A stretch of 64,000 nucleotides of DNA from Eustoma russellianum (lineage: Eukaryota; Streptophyta; Magnoliopsida; Gentianales; Gentianaceae). Location: positions 20,895,724 to 20,959,723 of the forward strand of contig AP025051.1 in the NCBI GenBank assembly GCA_036186865.1. The letters run 5' to 3'. A program made the translations under genes and the position numbers. Below are positions 22,488 to 33,352 of the stretch, piece after piece (the stretch's first letter is position 1; every line of letters starts with the position of its first letter). Under the pieces are notes generated by a model. The model was not told the origin of the DNA and did no database searches. It saw only the letters and a program-made list of their open reading frames with translations.

Positions 22488-23674
22488 TGATGAGCCAAAT
22501 AAAGGCTAGAAAACGTTTCCAAGACTTTGTCCTCTATTCCAAATTGATTTGAACCTCAGCTATGGCAAAGAACATCACAATGACACCCCTTGAACTGTAA
22601 CCGTTTGTTCTTGGCTCAATTTATACCAACACCTCTTCCTCTTTGGCATTCCAACACATCTAAAACCTCATTGAGACCCTAAGATGCTGTAAACCAAAAA
22701 TGAAGTAAATACTAACAAGTTCTAGGCTATGAACTTGGAAGAAAACCGTTAGTGGTTTTAAACTTCAACTAGAAAAGTTGATAATTCCTTAAAGGAAATT
22801 TTGATTGAAATGTATTTGAATTGTGGTTTTGTACATTCAGGTTCCTATTCTACTTATAACAAACGAAAATTACAAAGGGTACAAGGTTTAAAATACAAAG
22901 TAAGTCTAAAAAGAACATGCTTGCTTTTGAACAATTTTGGTTCCAAGAAAGCTGGTTTGCTTGCCGTGTCTTCCTTGCTTGTTTTCAACAATCTTTCTTG
23001 ATCAATTTTGATTGGATAATACTTTGAGCAGCTTGCTTTGAATTGCCTTTGATTGGTTGTAAGTTTGGCTTTGAATTTTCAAACCAATTAAGCCTTAATC
23101 AGCCGCATCTCTTGAAAGGAGTTGATTGGATCAAATTTTGTGCAGCTTGCTTGCTTGTCTCTAACATGATTTTGATTGGTTTGAACATTTGCAAGACTTC
23201 TTCCTATTGGTTAAAGATTTGAGCAGCTTGTCCATCCTTGTTTGCGTGGAGAACAATTCTTGAATTTGACATGAGTGCTTGTCACCTCCTTGCTTGTAAG
23301 CTACTTGCTTATCACCTCCTTGCTTGAACAAAAATTCAGGTTCTAATTGCATTTTCAAGCTAAGTACGTGTACCTGAAAGACAAGGCAATAATACAACAC
23401 AAACTATTCAAAAACAAGGTTAACCAACCAACAATATTAAAAAGAACAACTAAAGATATGTACAACATGTTTTTGATACAACTAGATCAAAGCTTGTATC
23501 ATATAAACCCAATGGACATCATCTTTGCTTGGTTCATCCTCTTCATGCCTATAAAGAAATGATTCAACACAATGCAACAACTTCTTAGCCATACTCCTTG
23601 TTATGGGACCTGTGCGGGGCAGTGAGGTGTCTTCATCAGTGTTTGTATCCACAAGGTTAGGCTGCAGCTCATCA
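22488..23674 (-). repeat. 3' LTR of element B
   Basis: 1187 bp, TGATG...CATCA. A TATA-like GGTATAAATTGA lies at 22616-22627 on the minus strand. The U3 start encodes the last 63 or so codons of Pol (stop at 23482). A small open frame with KQGGDK repeats lies at 23161-23400. Confidence 0.92.
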
Positions 23675-25659
23675 TTCCCTCCCACTTGAGAAGGATTCAT
23701 CCTCGAATCTGAATCAATACTAAATGGAGAAAGGTCAGCAACATTAAAAGTTTTAGAGATAGGACCATACCTTTCTTCAGGAAGATCGAGAACATAGGCA
23801 TTATCACCAAGCCGTTTCAATTCTTTGAACGGTCCATCGCCTCTTGGCTTCAACTTTGAGTCCCTTTCCTTAGGGAATCTTTCTTTCCTCAAGTGTAACC
23901 AAACAAGATCACCAGGCTCAAATATAACAACTTTACGATTCCTGTTGGCTCTATTGGCATACACTTTATTCTTAGCTTCAAGTTGTGACTTAACCTTTTC
24001 ATGCAATTCTTTCACAAGTTTTGCTTTTCGTTCACCATCTAAACTAACACGTTCATGAACAGGTATGGGAACAATATCAAGCGGGGACAAAGGGTTAAAG
24101 CCATAAACAACTTCAAAAGGAGAATGCAATGTTCCACTATAAACAACTCTATTGTATGCAAACTCAATATAAGCTAAGCAGTCTTCCCAATTCTTTAAGT
24201 TCTTTTGAATGACAACACGTAACAGTTGAGACAAAGTTCTATTAACAACTTCAGTTTGACCATCGGTTTGTGGGTGAGCAGTTGTAGAAAATAACAATTT
24301 AGTACCAAGTTTACTCCACAAAACACGCCAAAAATGACTTAGAAACTTTGTATCTCTATCACTAACAATTGTACGTGGCATGCCATGCAATCTAACAATC
24401 TCCTTAAAGAACAAATCAGCAATATGAATAGCATCATCAACTTTCTTACATGCAATGAAATGTGCCATTTTGGAAAATCTATCAACAACAACAAAGATGC
24501 TATCTTTACTAGTTTTGGATCGAGGCAATCCCAATACAAAGTCCATAGAAAGATCAGTCCAAGGTGAGCTTGGAACAGATAAGGGAGTGTACAATCCATG
24601 TGGTTGTGTCCTAGATTTTGCTTGTTTGCAAGTAATACATTGGTCACATACCTTATCAACATGTGCTTTCATATGCGGCCAGAAGAAATGCTCCTTAAGT
24701 GTTTCCACAGTTTTTAACGAGCCAAAATGACCCATTAAACCTCCTCCATGAGCTTCTTTTATCAACAACTCTCTTAATGAACACATTGGTACACATAACT
24801 TATGTTCTTTAAACAAATAACCATCATGCAAGTAATATTTAGCAAAAGGTGAATCAATGCATGCTTGATAGATAGAACTAAAGTCATGATCAGAATGATA
24901 CATCTCTTTGATAGACTCAAAACCAAACATGTTACATGAAAGAGTAGTAATCAAAGTATAGCGACGAGATAATGCATCAGCAACAACATTTTCTTTTCCT
25001 TGCTTATACTTGATCACATAAGGGAATTGTTCAATGAATTCAACCCATTTGGCATGTCTTTTGTTCAATTTTCCTTGACCTTTTAGATACTTAAGGCTCT
25101 CATGATCAGTATGAATCACAAATTCCTTAGGTTGCAGATAATGTTGCCAAGTCTGTAAAGAACGGACAAGGGCATACAATTCTTTATCATAGGTTGAATA
25201 ATTTATGGAAGCTCCTTTCAATTTCTCACTAAAGTAGGCAACAAGTTTGTTACCTTGATGCAATACAGCTCCAATGCCAACTCCACTGGCATCACATTCA
25301 ACTTCAAACATTTCATCAAAGTTGGGCAATCTCAGAATAGGTGCAGAAGTTAGACGTTTCTTAAGTTCCTCAAAGGCTTGTTGTTGTGATTCTCTCCATT
25401 CAAAACTTACATCTTTCTTGACTAACTCATTCAAGGGTGCAGCTATGGTAGAGAAATCCTTCACAAAACGTCTATAGAAGCTAGCTAATCCATGAAAACT
25501 CCTAACATCTCCAGCAGACTTAGGGGTTGGCCACTCAGTTATGGATTTAACTTTCTCTTGGTCCATTTCAATTCCTTCAGCACTAATCACAAATCCTAAG
25601 AATGTAACCTTCTCCAGACAGAAAGAACACTTCTTGAAATTAGCATACAACTTTTCTTT
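23482..25659 (-). pseudogene. RT end, RNase H, integrase and LTR-encoded tail of pol (element B)
   Basis: 722 open residues from 25650. The RT C-terminus (KKCSFCLEKVTFLGFVI) is followed by RNase H (ECDASGVGIG, STYDKELYAL, HTDHESLKYL, DALSRRYTL). The integrase has an intact HHCC finger (HGGGLMGHFG...CDQCITCK) and the core residues MDF, SDRDTKF and QTEVVN. A GDGPF module and FNVADLSPF follow, then a tail (GPITRSMAKKLLHC...) that lies in the LTR. No canonical chromodomain is visible. Upstream, a CAG-to-TAG stop at 25660-25662 separates this from the rest of RT. Confidence 0.9.
23675..23710 (-). promoter_or_regulatory. Polypurine tract and palindrome of element B
   Basis: The minus strand reads CAAGTGGGAGGGAA against the LTR. 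The upstream palindrome is degenerate here (GATTCGAGGATGAATC, one mismatch) compared with C. Confidence 0.75.
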
Positions 25660-26685
25660 CTATAGGGTGACAAAAACAGCTCTAAGATGGATCAGATGTT
25701 CACTTAGGGTTTTGGAGTAGATAAGAATGTCATGAAAGTAGACTACTACAAATTTCCCTATGAATTTCCTTAAGACCTCATTCATTAACCTCATGAAAGT
25801 ACTAGGGGCGTTGGTTAAACCAAAGGGCATAACTAACCATTCGTACAATCCAAATTTAGTCTTAAAGGCGGTTTTCCATTCATCACCTTCCCTAATTCTC
25901 ACTTGGAAATAACCTTGTTTAAGATCTACTTTGCTAAAGCATCTAGACCCATGCAACATATCCAACATGTCATCCAACCTAGGAATAGGGTATCTATACT
26001 TCACAGTGATCTTATTGATGGCTCTACAATCAGTACACATTCTCCAAGTTCCATCTTTCTTAGGGACAATGATAACAGGAACAGCACAAGGACTCACTCT
26101 CTCTTTTACTTTACCTTGGGTCAATAATTCCTCAACTTGTTTTTGGATTTCCTTAGTTTCCTCTGGATTGGCTCTATAGGCAGGTCTGTTTGGTAGAACA
26201 GCTCCTGGAATGAAATCTATTTGATGCTCAATGCCTCTTAGAGGTGGTAAACCTGGGGGATCTCCTTCAGGAAACAAGCTAGAAAATTCTTGAAGTAAAG
26301 ATGCAACTTCACTTGGTAAAGTAGATGGTATTTCAGATGAAGAGAACAGAGTTTCTTTGTAAAGCAAGACATAAACAGTTTTGTTTGAATTGATAGCATG
26401 GAATACCTCGCTTTGAGATGCAAAGAATGCGCTTTTCTTTAGAGATGGTTCAGCAGAAACTTTGATTTCTTTCGGTTCAATTTTAAGATGAGAAGTTTTC
26501 AGTTGGTTTTCTTTGATGAAAATCCTTTCCAATTCCTTTTCTTTTGGATCATTATGGATTTTTAACATTCGTTGTTGATCCTCAAAGACTTTGTGCGGGG
26601 GCAAGGCATTTAATTTGAACAGTTTGTTGTTATGCCTAAAGGAATATCTATTCAGGTAACCATCATATGTAACCTTGTTGTCAAA
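25660..26685 (-). pseudogene. Protease-RT linker and RT fingers/palm (element B)
   Basis: The open part is 25660-26604, in frame with both neighbours. It carries the linker, then YRYPIPRLDDML, FSKVDLKQGYFQVRI and FGLYEWLVMPFGL. The catalytic YXDD is changed: the codon at 25732-25734 gives VVYFHDILIY, where C has VVYFDDILIY. Loss of the first Asp should abolish polymerisation. With stops on both sides, B cannot supply RT. Confidence 0.9.
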
Positions 26686-28383
26686 TTACCACGGTCTACC
26701 TAATAAGATATGACTTGATTGCATAGGGGCTACATCACATAACACCTCAGCAAAATACCCACCAATTGATAAAGAAACTAGGACTTGCTTTGTTACTTTA
26801 ACTTCACCACACTCATTAAGCCATGTAAGTCTATAAGGACGGGGGTGATTAATTAAAGGTAACTCAAGTTTCCTAACAAGTTCAAAACTTGCAACATTGG
26901 TACATGAACCGGAGTCAATGATTAAAGTGCAGACTTTCTTTTTGACCATACAGTGAATTTGGAATATGTTCTCTCTTTGCATTTCAGGTTCTTCAGTTTT
27001 AATTTGGGCACTTAGAGCTCGACGGACAACTAAGAACTCTTTTGTTTCACACTCATCAATCTCTCCACTAAGCTCTTCTTCTTCCTCACATGTTTGTTCA
27101 ATTTCATTGTTTTCTTCACACTCTTCCAATTCTTCTTCAGAATAATACTCATTAGACTCTTCAATAAACAAGATGCGTTTAGGGTTGGGACATTGATTAG
27201 CAAAATGACCTTTTCCTAAGCATTTAAAACATTGAATATCACGAGTCTTAAAATTAGGCGTACCTTCCACCTTGGCTTTGCCTTTATCAATGATTGGAAG
27301 CTTTGGACGATTTTGGATGTTCTGGGTTGATTTTCCTTGGAATCCACGACCTTGACCTTGTTGTGGACGGAAAGGCGTCCTGGGCTGTGTTCTAGGAAAA
27401 CTCAAAGGATTAGTCCGAAAAGAAGGGTTAGAAGTTTTAACCTTCAATTGTCTTTCCACTTTCTCAGCAATGTGAACCATAGAAGCCAGATCAGAGTAAG
27501 GTGTAAGTTCCACCTTAAATGCAATCTCTTTGTTCAAACCAGCTAGAAATCTAGCCATTGTGGCTTCCTCAGCTTCTTCTATGTTAGCCCTGGTAAGCAG
27601 ATGTTCTAATTCTTTATAAAATTCATCAACAGATCTATTACCTTGAGAAAGTTGTTGCAATTTCTGGAAAATGCTTCTTTCATAGGAAGGAGATATGAAT
27701 CTCTTCCTCATCTCTTGTTTCAGCGCGGACCAAGTAACAACAGGGGGCTGTCTTGTTCTTCTCCTGGTGTTCTTCAATTGTTCCCACCAGAGTAAAGCAT
27801 AATCTACAAATTCAAAAGTTGCATACCGCACTTTGGCCAATTCAGAATAGTTAGTGCAAGAATACATATGATCTACTTTTGTTTCCCATTGCAGATATGT
27901 TTCAGGATCACTTTTCCCTTGGAAGGAGGGTATTGTCAGTTTAGTAGTAATGAACTCTTCTTCAAGATGTTCATCTCTATCAGGTTGACGTTCATCATAC
28001 CGTTCTTCCAGATAGGGTTCTTCATTGTACTCAGGGAGGTAGTCAAATCTCTCCTCAAAAGAAATGTTCCTACGACCACCATTACTACCTCGACCTCTAC
28101 CTCTACCTCTAAGTGATGTGACTTTTCTATGTTCAACATGAGACTCATTACCATAAGAGGTGCCTTCTTGAAAAGGTATACTAGGTTCCTTTTGATCTGA
28201 GGTTGGCTTTTCTACTTTGCTTATCCTCTGTTTGTTATCCTCTATGTCAATTCTCATTAAACCAAACTGATTAACAAGGAAAGTGAGTGTTTGCTGTATA
28301 TTCTCTAGGGTAACAGGGACTGGGGATGGGACAGGAGTAGATGGGGATGGGGATGGTGCATTATCTTTCTGTTGGGGACCCAT
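26686..28383 (-). pseudogene. Gag and protease part of the gag-pol frame (element B)
   Basis: 565 residues from MGPQQKDN. In order: a Pro/Ser-rich start, a short coiled region (30-60), an RG-rich patch (GRGRGRGSNGGRR, about 93-105), the capsid block (DPETYLQWETKVDHMYSC to MVHIAEKVERQLKV, about 155-320), a CCHC knuckle CFKCLGKGHFANQC, an acidic spacer, and the protease with IIDSGSCTNVASF and HILLGRPW. The frame ends at a TAA where C has a Gln codon (CAA to TAA). Gag itself is therefore intact in B and could be made. Confidence 0.9.
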
Positions 28384-29039
28384 GATTCAAAAAAAATCTC
28401 AAAAGCCAATTAAAATATTGACAAGATGCAAATACTCTACTTTATGTTGACAATTGTTAACTAAAACTACCTTTTTTGTTCTTAGTTTTCGGTTTTTCTT
28501 GTACTAAACTAAGCAACCAACTAAACCTTTAAACTATGTTGTAAACTAGTCTAACCAAGCTAAATAAGGCAGCAACTACAACGTCTAAAACAGTTTGCAC
28601 ACAACTACTAAAAACAGAATTTAACAACTTGATTACAACTAAACTATCAACTAATCTATTTTTGTGTTCAAGTTTTCTGTTTTAAGGACTCAACTAAACA
28701 ACCGTTTAAACTTCTAGATTAGGACCTAATGAACATTGTCTAAGCTAGATTGAACAAAAACAACAAGTTACACACGGTTTTAATCTAAACTACACAAACG
28801 GATTCTAACAACACTTAAGTCTAGCCTAAGTTCTTTTTGTGGTGTTCTCGGTTTTTGCTACTTAAACTAACTTACCAAACTGATTGTAAACTAACTAATA
28901 AACACTTTAAAACATAAACTAACTACCTAAATAAACAGGTTCTAAATGGACATAAAAACAGTTTACTACACACGGTTTTAGGCAGCATCATTCATATGCA
29001 AGTTTAAACAATGTAAACATGAATAGAAGACTAACCAAA
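28384..29039 (-). other. Leader of element B
   Basis: About 650 bp between PBS and gag start, AT-rich and matching the ends of the C leader. Relative to C about 1.1 kb is missing at the junction near 28452. The missing part includes the region that carries the leader stem-loop in C. Confidence 0.75.
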
Positions 29040-29052
29040 GCTCTGATACCAA
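29040..29052 (-). other. Primer binding site of element B
   Basis: Minus strand TTGGTATCAGAGC, one base inside the 5' LTR. Confidence 0.85.
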
Positions 29053-29053
29053 T

Positions 29054-30241
29054 TGATGAGCCAAATAAAGGCTAGAAAACGTTTCCAAGACTTTGTCCTC
29101 TATTCCAAATTGATTTGAACCTCAGCTATGGCAAAGAACGTCACAATGACACCCCTTGAACTGTAACCATTTGTTCTTGGCTCAATTTATACCAACACCT
29201 CTTCCTCTTTGGCATTCCAACACATCTAAAACCTCATTGAGACCCTAAGATGCTGTAAACCAAAAATGAAGTAAATACTAACAAAAACTAGGCTATGAAC
29301 TTGGAAGAAAACCGTTAGTGGTTTTAAACTTAACTAGAAAAGTTGATAATTCCTTAAAGGAAATTTTGATTGAAATGTATTTGAATTGTGGTTTTGTACA
29401 TTCAGGTTCCTATTCTACTTATAACAAACGAAAATTACAAAGGGTACAAGGTTTAAAATACAAAGTACAAGTCTAAAAAGAACATGCTTGCTTTTGAACA
29501 ATTTTGGTTCCAAGAAAGCTGGTTTGCTTGCCGTGTCTTCCTTGCTTGTTTTCAACCATCTTTCTTGATCAATTTTGATTGGATAATACTTTGAGCAGCT
29601 TACTTTGAATTGCCTTTGATTGGTTGTAAGTTTGGCTTTGAATTTTCAAACCAATTAAGCCTTAATCAGCCGCATCTCTTCAAAGGAGTTGATTGGATCA
29701 AATTTTGTGCAGCTTGCTTGCTTGTCTCTAACTTGATTTTGATTGGTTTGAACATTTGCAAGACTTCTTCCTATTGGTTAAAGCTTTGAGCAGCTTGTCC
29801 ATCCTTGTTTGCGTGGAGAACAATTCTTGAATTTGACATGAGTGCTTGTCACCTCCTTGCTTGTAAGCTACTTGCTTATCACGTCCTTGCTTGAACAAAA
29901 ATTCAGGTTCTAATTGTATTTTCAAGCTAAGTACGTGTACCTGAAAGACAAGGCAATAATACAACACAAACTATCCAAAAACAAGGTTAACCAACCAACA
30001 ATATTAAAAAGAACAACTAAAGATATGTACAACATGTTTTTGATACAACTAGATCAAAGCTTGTATGATATAAACCCAATGGACATCATCTTTGCTTGGT
30101 TCATCCTCTTCATGCCTATAAAGAAATGATTCAACACAATGCAACAACTTCTTATCCATACTCCTTGTTATGGGACTTGTGCGGGGCAGTGAGGTGTCTT
30201 CATCAGTGTTTGTATCCACAAGGTTAGGCTGTAGCTCATTA
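29054..30241 (-). repeat. 5' LTR of element B
   Basis: 1188 bp, nearly identical to 22488-23674, consistent with a fairly recent insertion. The outer terminus is CATTA instead of CATCA, a single change, and is followed by the GTTGC duplication at 30242-30246. Confidence 0.92.
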
Positions 30242-30246
30242 GTTGC

Positions 30247-30533
30247 TTTTCTCCTTAGAAGGCATCTTTGTTTTCTTGATTTCTCACTAAAAATCAAGTA
30301 TAAAAATCTTCAAAGTTTGAGCATGCTTGAGGGTGATTGCCAAGACAAGATGAATGCTGCCTAGGAGGGTGATTATCATTTGCCTAGTCCACACCATTCT
30401 TCAAGGCTTGGTTGCTCATTTCAGCCTATCTAAAGACATTAGAAGCAAGGAGGAGCTTGGCCCCTTTGTGCCTAACCCATTGTTGGAGGAGAAGCTTGGA
30501 TAAAAGAGTGGGATCCTACCCGTGCTCGCATCA
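30247..30533 (+). repeat. 5' LTR of D, second part
   Basis: Continues the D LTR after B and matches 40263-40548. It ends CGCATCA at 30533, immediately before the PBS. Confidence 0.88.
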
Positions 30534-30535
30534 AT

Positions 30536-30548
30536 TTGGTATCAGAGC
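30536..30548 (+). other. Primer binding site of element D
   Basis: TTGGTATCAGAGC two bases after the LTR, complementary to initiator Met tRNA. It sets the plus orientation of D. Confidence 0.85.
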
Positions 30549-32250
30549 AAGGTCACTCTTTTCATCCTTTACCATTTCGTTTTTGTGTCATTCTTCCAAA
30601 CACCACCAATCAGATTTCTCACCAACATTCCTTCACCATCCAATTGTTATTTCATTCCTCTTTTGTATAAAAAAAGACAAAAAAAAAGCATTCTTGGGTT
30701 ACTCAAGATCCGTGAGGTTCACAATTGGTGTAAAAGATATCATCTTCTGCATCAAAGGTTTTATAAGACTTCAATCATCCTTTGCTACTTTGCATAAAAC
30801 ATTTTCCCTACTATTTTATCCTCACAATTGCTATCAAAGTTCTTATCTTTGCTTAACAAACTTGAACATTTAGGGACTTCGCATGATAGTATATTTCAGC
30901 CTCAGAAAATACAAGTCATAGCCATACAAAGCCACCTAGTCTATAATTAATCTTGTTGCCATCGAAGCTATTAATTACTTGTGGTCTTTATGCATATTAT
31001 ATTCCAATTGTGGCTGAATATTTGTTATCAATCGGTTGTTCTGTGCGAAATTGCCAACCTTACACCTTACAAACCTGTCCTACCCAAAAGATCCTAATCT
31101 GAACCCCCAGACCCCACGACCTTCAAACACCCTTTCCCACACATGAAAACGCCCTCAACTACCTATTATAACCCAAATATACTGCCCAAGACATCCACTT
31201 AAACCCCAACCAACCAGAACCCCAAAACAACCTAGAACCTACAAAAATTGCACCAAAAGTCCTAAATTGAAACCCCACCCCTCAAACCTGCCAAAATACA
31301 AAAAAAACTATCCTATCCCAAGGAATTTTTCACCATTTGAACACTAAAACAAGCAAAGGGAGTGTGTTGAGTGGGCTGCACAAAAACATGTTCAAGACAG
31401 CCTAATAAATTTATAATTCTGCCCTTATACAAAAAAACAAAAGAAAAGGACTTGAGACTTGTGTGTACCATATACAGCAAGAAAAGGGGAAAAAAAGGTC
31501 AAAAGTCACAAGAAAAGTGGAGAAAAAAGAAGGGCCAAGAAGTACATCTACTTTGACACAATTTGTGCAATTAAGAGAATTTGCTTGCTTTGCTTGGTGC
31601 CATACTTATTACCCTTTTGAGACTGATTTTCCAGCCTTTAAACAAGCTCAAATACATCACAAAGACACTTGAACATTCTGATTATAACTTACATTGAGTA
31701 CAAATTGTGAATTTGTGTGCATAAAGCCTAAGTTAATTAAAGATTGCCCAGGACAACCCTTAGTTCTTCTTTGGCTCAGCCTTATACAACACTTTTGGTC
31801 TCAATAATCTTTGATTCATAGTTATTTTGTTCAAGTTTGTGTGACCTTTGCTTGGAGTTTTGTTTGGAAGAAGTTTGGTGCATATTTGCGCTATTTGAAA
31901 CTGTTTTGGTGCAAGCAAATACCAATTGTTTTGAGACTGATTTAGGATCATTGTTGGATTGTTTTTGACAAATTGAGACATATATTGAGGAGTGAAGTTA
32001 TTTGGATTATGTGCTAGAATAATCAAGTGGCAAGGAACTTGATATTCGATTGTTTTGGGACACATTGCCCATCACCCCTCATTTGTTGCTCACTTTGATT
32101 GTTTTTAGTCCAAGATTGGTCAAGGAACAAAGTATGAGTGAGAAAGAGAGGAGAGAAAGTGAGAGAACAGACGCATACAAACACAAACTGATTCTAACTA
32201 ACCATCTTTGTAAAAGTTTGTTTGTTTAGTGTTTGGTTTTCAGGTTCACA
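30549..32250 (+). other. Leader of element D
   Basis: 1.7 kb non-coding. It holds a C/A-rich, G-poor stretch at 31060-31330 and a stem-loop at 31733-31767 (TAAAGATTGCCC...GACAACCCTTAGTT). It shares the TTGG-TCAGCCTTATACA block after the stem-loop with A and G. 31638-31858 is repeated at 40549-40769. Confidence 0.7.
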
Positions 32251-33352
32251 ATGTTTGTTTCTACCATTTGGGGGGTCATCCTTTATGAACATGACTGTAA
32301 TGATGTCGAATGGCGCATGTATCACTTTCGTAAGGCAAATAAGATTTGGGTAAGAAATTATTGCCAAACGGTACCATCTTGTCAAAGGTTTCCTCAAGAA
32401 AAACAAAGTGTTGGAGCATATTACAATTACGTGTTTGATGATTCTTATTATGCTAACACTAAGGAATGTGAGGAATTGAGAATGATTAGGTTTTTTACGG
32501 GTTTAAACAAGAATATTGCTGAATGTATGATAAATGATTGGTTTCCATCTCTTAGAGATATGTATGAGAAAGCATTGTCCTTGGAATTGAATAACATGAT
32601 GAGTAGAATACAATCTCGTAAAGAATACATGGGTAAAACAATTCTAGAGTTGCAACCTATGTTACTTGAATTCCAATCTGAAATCATTCATGAACGTAGC
32701 AATGATTCTAGTGTGCTTAATGATACATTCTTGCATGTTGAGATTGATACGCGTGAGAAAGTTGATGAAATTCCTTTGGTTGAACATGATTCGAGTGTTG
32801 ATAACAAAGATGAACCTAAGGAAGATGTGTTGCATGATCAAAGTCTTAACTTGCATGATAACTTAGCTACTGATTTGCATGACTTAAATGATGACTTAAG
32901 TGATCTATCTAGTGAAAATAATGGTACAATTGAGCATGAAAACTTAAAGGAACATGAATGGAAAGATTATAGTAATCCTTTGTTTGAAATGCATGAAAAT
33001 GATGATACATTACTTGAAAGTTCTAACATGCAATCAAATATATTGCTATATGATAATCCTTTGTTCATTCATGAACATGATGTTGAAATTACCCATGAGT
33101 TTATTGAACTTAAGTTGCCTAAAGATGATGATAAACATGCTGAAATTTCACCCAATCATCATGAGAGTGAGTTTGAAACCAATGGTGAAGAAACTAATTT
33201 CGGAATGCTAAGGAATGTGGAAGGTACGATGCTTGTTCTTAATGTTTTACATACTTTAACTCTTGTACCTAATACATTTTGTGTTGAAAGTATGTTGTCC
33301 ACACATAAAAACCATGGTCGAAGTCGTTTCATGTTACATGCTTATGATAGTC
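32251..33352 (+). CDS. Gag-like acidic protein of element D, 5' part (interrupted by E)
   Basis: The frame opens at 32233; I choose the Met at 32251 (MFVSTIWGV) because E starts with the same TIWGV pattern. Residues about 35-120 (counted from 32233) resemble the C-terminal half of the Gag capsid: QSVGAYYNYV and MIRFFTGLNKNIAECM align with SVDEFYKEL and MARFLAGLNKEIAF of B. An Asp/Glu/His-rich tail then contains DLNDDLSDLSSENNG and HEWKDYSNPLFE, shared with G. No zinc knuckle, protease or RT. The E insertion at 33352 splits the frame, but the frame resumes at 39178. A structural, Gag-like role is inferred only. Confidence 0.75.

Larger units (their letters stand above)
22488..30241 (-). mobile_element. 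Element B: Ty3/gypsy gag-pol retrotransposon, nearly intact but with dead codons
   Basis: 7754 bp, with LTRs 22488-23674 and 29054-30241, PBS 29040-29052, a single long gag-pol frame and a polypurine tract beside the 3' LTR. TSD GTTGC is perfect. The whole Gag-Pol reads in one frame broken only by two stops (26686 and 25660). It is a sister of C at high identity. The leader is about 1.1 kb shorter than that of C. Confidence 0.95.
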
